In this document: positions 6,474 through 6,726 of the stretch, in pieces
Layout of the letters: each line of letters begins with the position of its first letter
How positions within the stretch are numbered: position 1 is the first letter of the stretch
Origin: Actinomycetota bacterium
GTDB taxonomy: Bacteria; Zhuqueibacterota; Zhuqueibacteria; Residuimicrobiales; Krinioviventaceae
NCBI GenBank assembly: GCA_011682565.1
Contig: JAACEJ010000196.1
Coordinates: forward strand, 1 to 6,726
DNA: 6,726 nt
Direction of reading: 5' to 3'
Notes under the pieces: generated by a model
Told to the model about the DNA's origin: nothing
Databases searched by the model: none
Seen by the model: only the letters and a program-made list of their open reading frames with translations
Position numbers and translations under genes: made by a program

Positions 6474-6726
6474 TTACTCTATTGAAACAATTGTACTGTC
6501 CCGCCAAACATTTCCAAATTTATCAGATAACTCAAGATAGAACAAAGCATCGTAAGGAGTTTTAAGAGATTTTGGTATGCTTATTCTAAAATCATAAGGA
6601 TAATTTGTAGTAACAGTATCTCCGGCATTAATATCTCCAAAATTTCCGCTTTTACCCCAGATTCCAACATTATCATCATCTTCGAACAATTTTCCGTTTA
6701 CTTCCGTCACATTGCTATTACTAATA
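6474..6726 (-). CDS. C-terminal end of a probable extracellular Ig-like (CARDB-type) domain protein, 5' end beyond the window
   Basis: The last 83 codons of a larger frame that is still open at the window edge; a GTG at 6710 is internal and should not be read as the start. The sequence has the look of a secreted beta-sandwich domain: a SGNFGDINAGDTVTTNYPYDF stretch, then FYLELSDKFGNVWRDSTIVSI at the end. The order 'gap in sequence, G.I.AG.T, hydrophobic strand, L...D..GN.W.D' is familiar from CARDB/NEW3-like domains in secreted peptidases and cell-surface proteins of FCB-group bacteria. No sorting signal of the Type IX kind or FlgD-like repeat follows; the protein simply ends after the domain. 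Function cannot be told from this fragment. Its A+T-rich coding matches the nuclease-like gene more than the flagellar operon. Confidence 0.7.
   Translation of the reverse strand, partial: ISNSNVTEVNGKLFEDDDNVGIWGKSGNFGDINAGDTVTTNYPYDFRISIPKSLKTPYDALFYLELSDKFGNVWRDSTIVSIE

Noticed and set aside
6371..6565. Plus-strand 64-codon frame.
   Set aside because: It runs across an AT-rich spacer and the opposite strand of the Ig-like gene, with no ribosome binding site or domain.

Overview
All credible genes in this window lie on the minus strand. FliW next to CsrA shows that it comes from a flagellated bacterium. I cannot name the species. The partial protein at the right edge has an Ig-like domain of a kind common in secreted proteins of the FCB group (Calditrichota and related candidate phyla), so that group is a weak guess. 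No flagellin gene, RNA gene, CRISPR array or transposase is visible.

Layout in the direction of transcription (right to left): (1) 6726-6474, the 3' end of a probable extracellular Ig-like/CARDB-type protein that enters from outside the window. (2) 6473-6257, an AT-rich spacer. (3) 6256-5678, a 192-residue protein with a PD-(D/E)XK nuclease-like motif pattern. (4) 5677-5396, an intergenic region with a 75-nt nested palindrome (5515-5589) and a weak flagellar-type promoter candidate. (5) A tight four-gene block: fliW (5395-4931), csrA (4906-4604), a TPR-repeat protein (4614-3520) and a very long open frame (3499-1, running off the window). Spacings in the block are 24 nt, an 11-nt overlap and 20 nt, which indicates one operon with translational coupling.

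The long frame is the most unusual object here. I translated 1166 codons by hand without meeting a stop. In order it encodes N-terminal TPRs, a glycosyltransferase family 9 (heptosyltransferase-like) domain, a CgeB-like glycosyltransferase domain and a second family 9 domain. It begins with GTG or TTG, not ATG, so gene calling that requires ATG would miss it.

How the genes may work together: in studied bacteria FliW binds CsrA and relieves its repression of flagellin mRNA when flagellin is low. Linking this switch to a TPR protein and a multi-domain glycosyltransferase suggests that flagellin synthesis and flagellin (or other surface) glycosylation are co-expressed. That link is inference. 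A small hairpin over the csrA ribosome binding site shows an AGGGA loop typical of CsrA targets and suggests feedback control. The right part (from about 5590) is visibly richer in A+T than the operon and looks like a separate, possibly acquired, segment.
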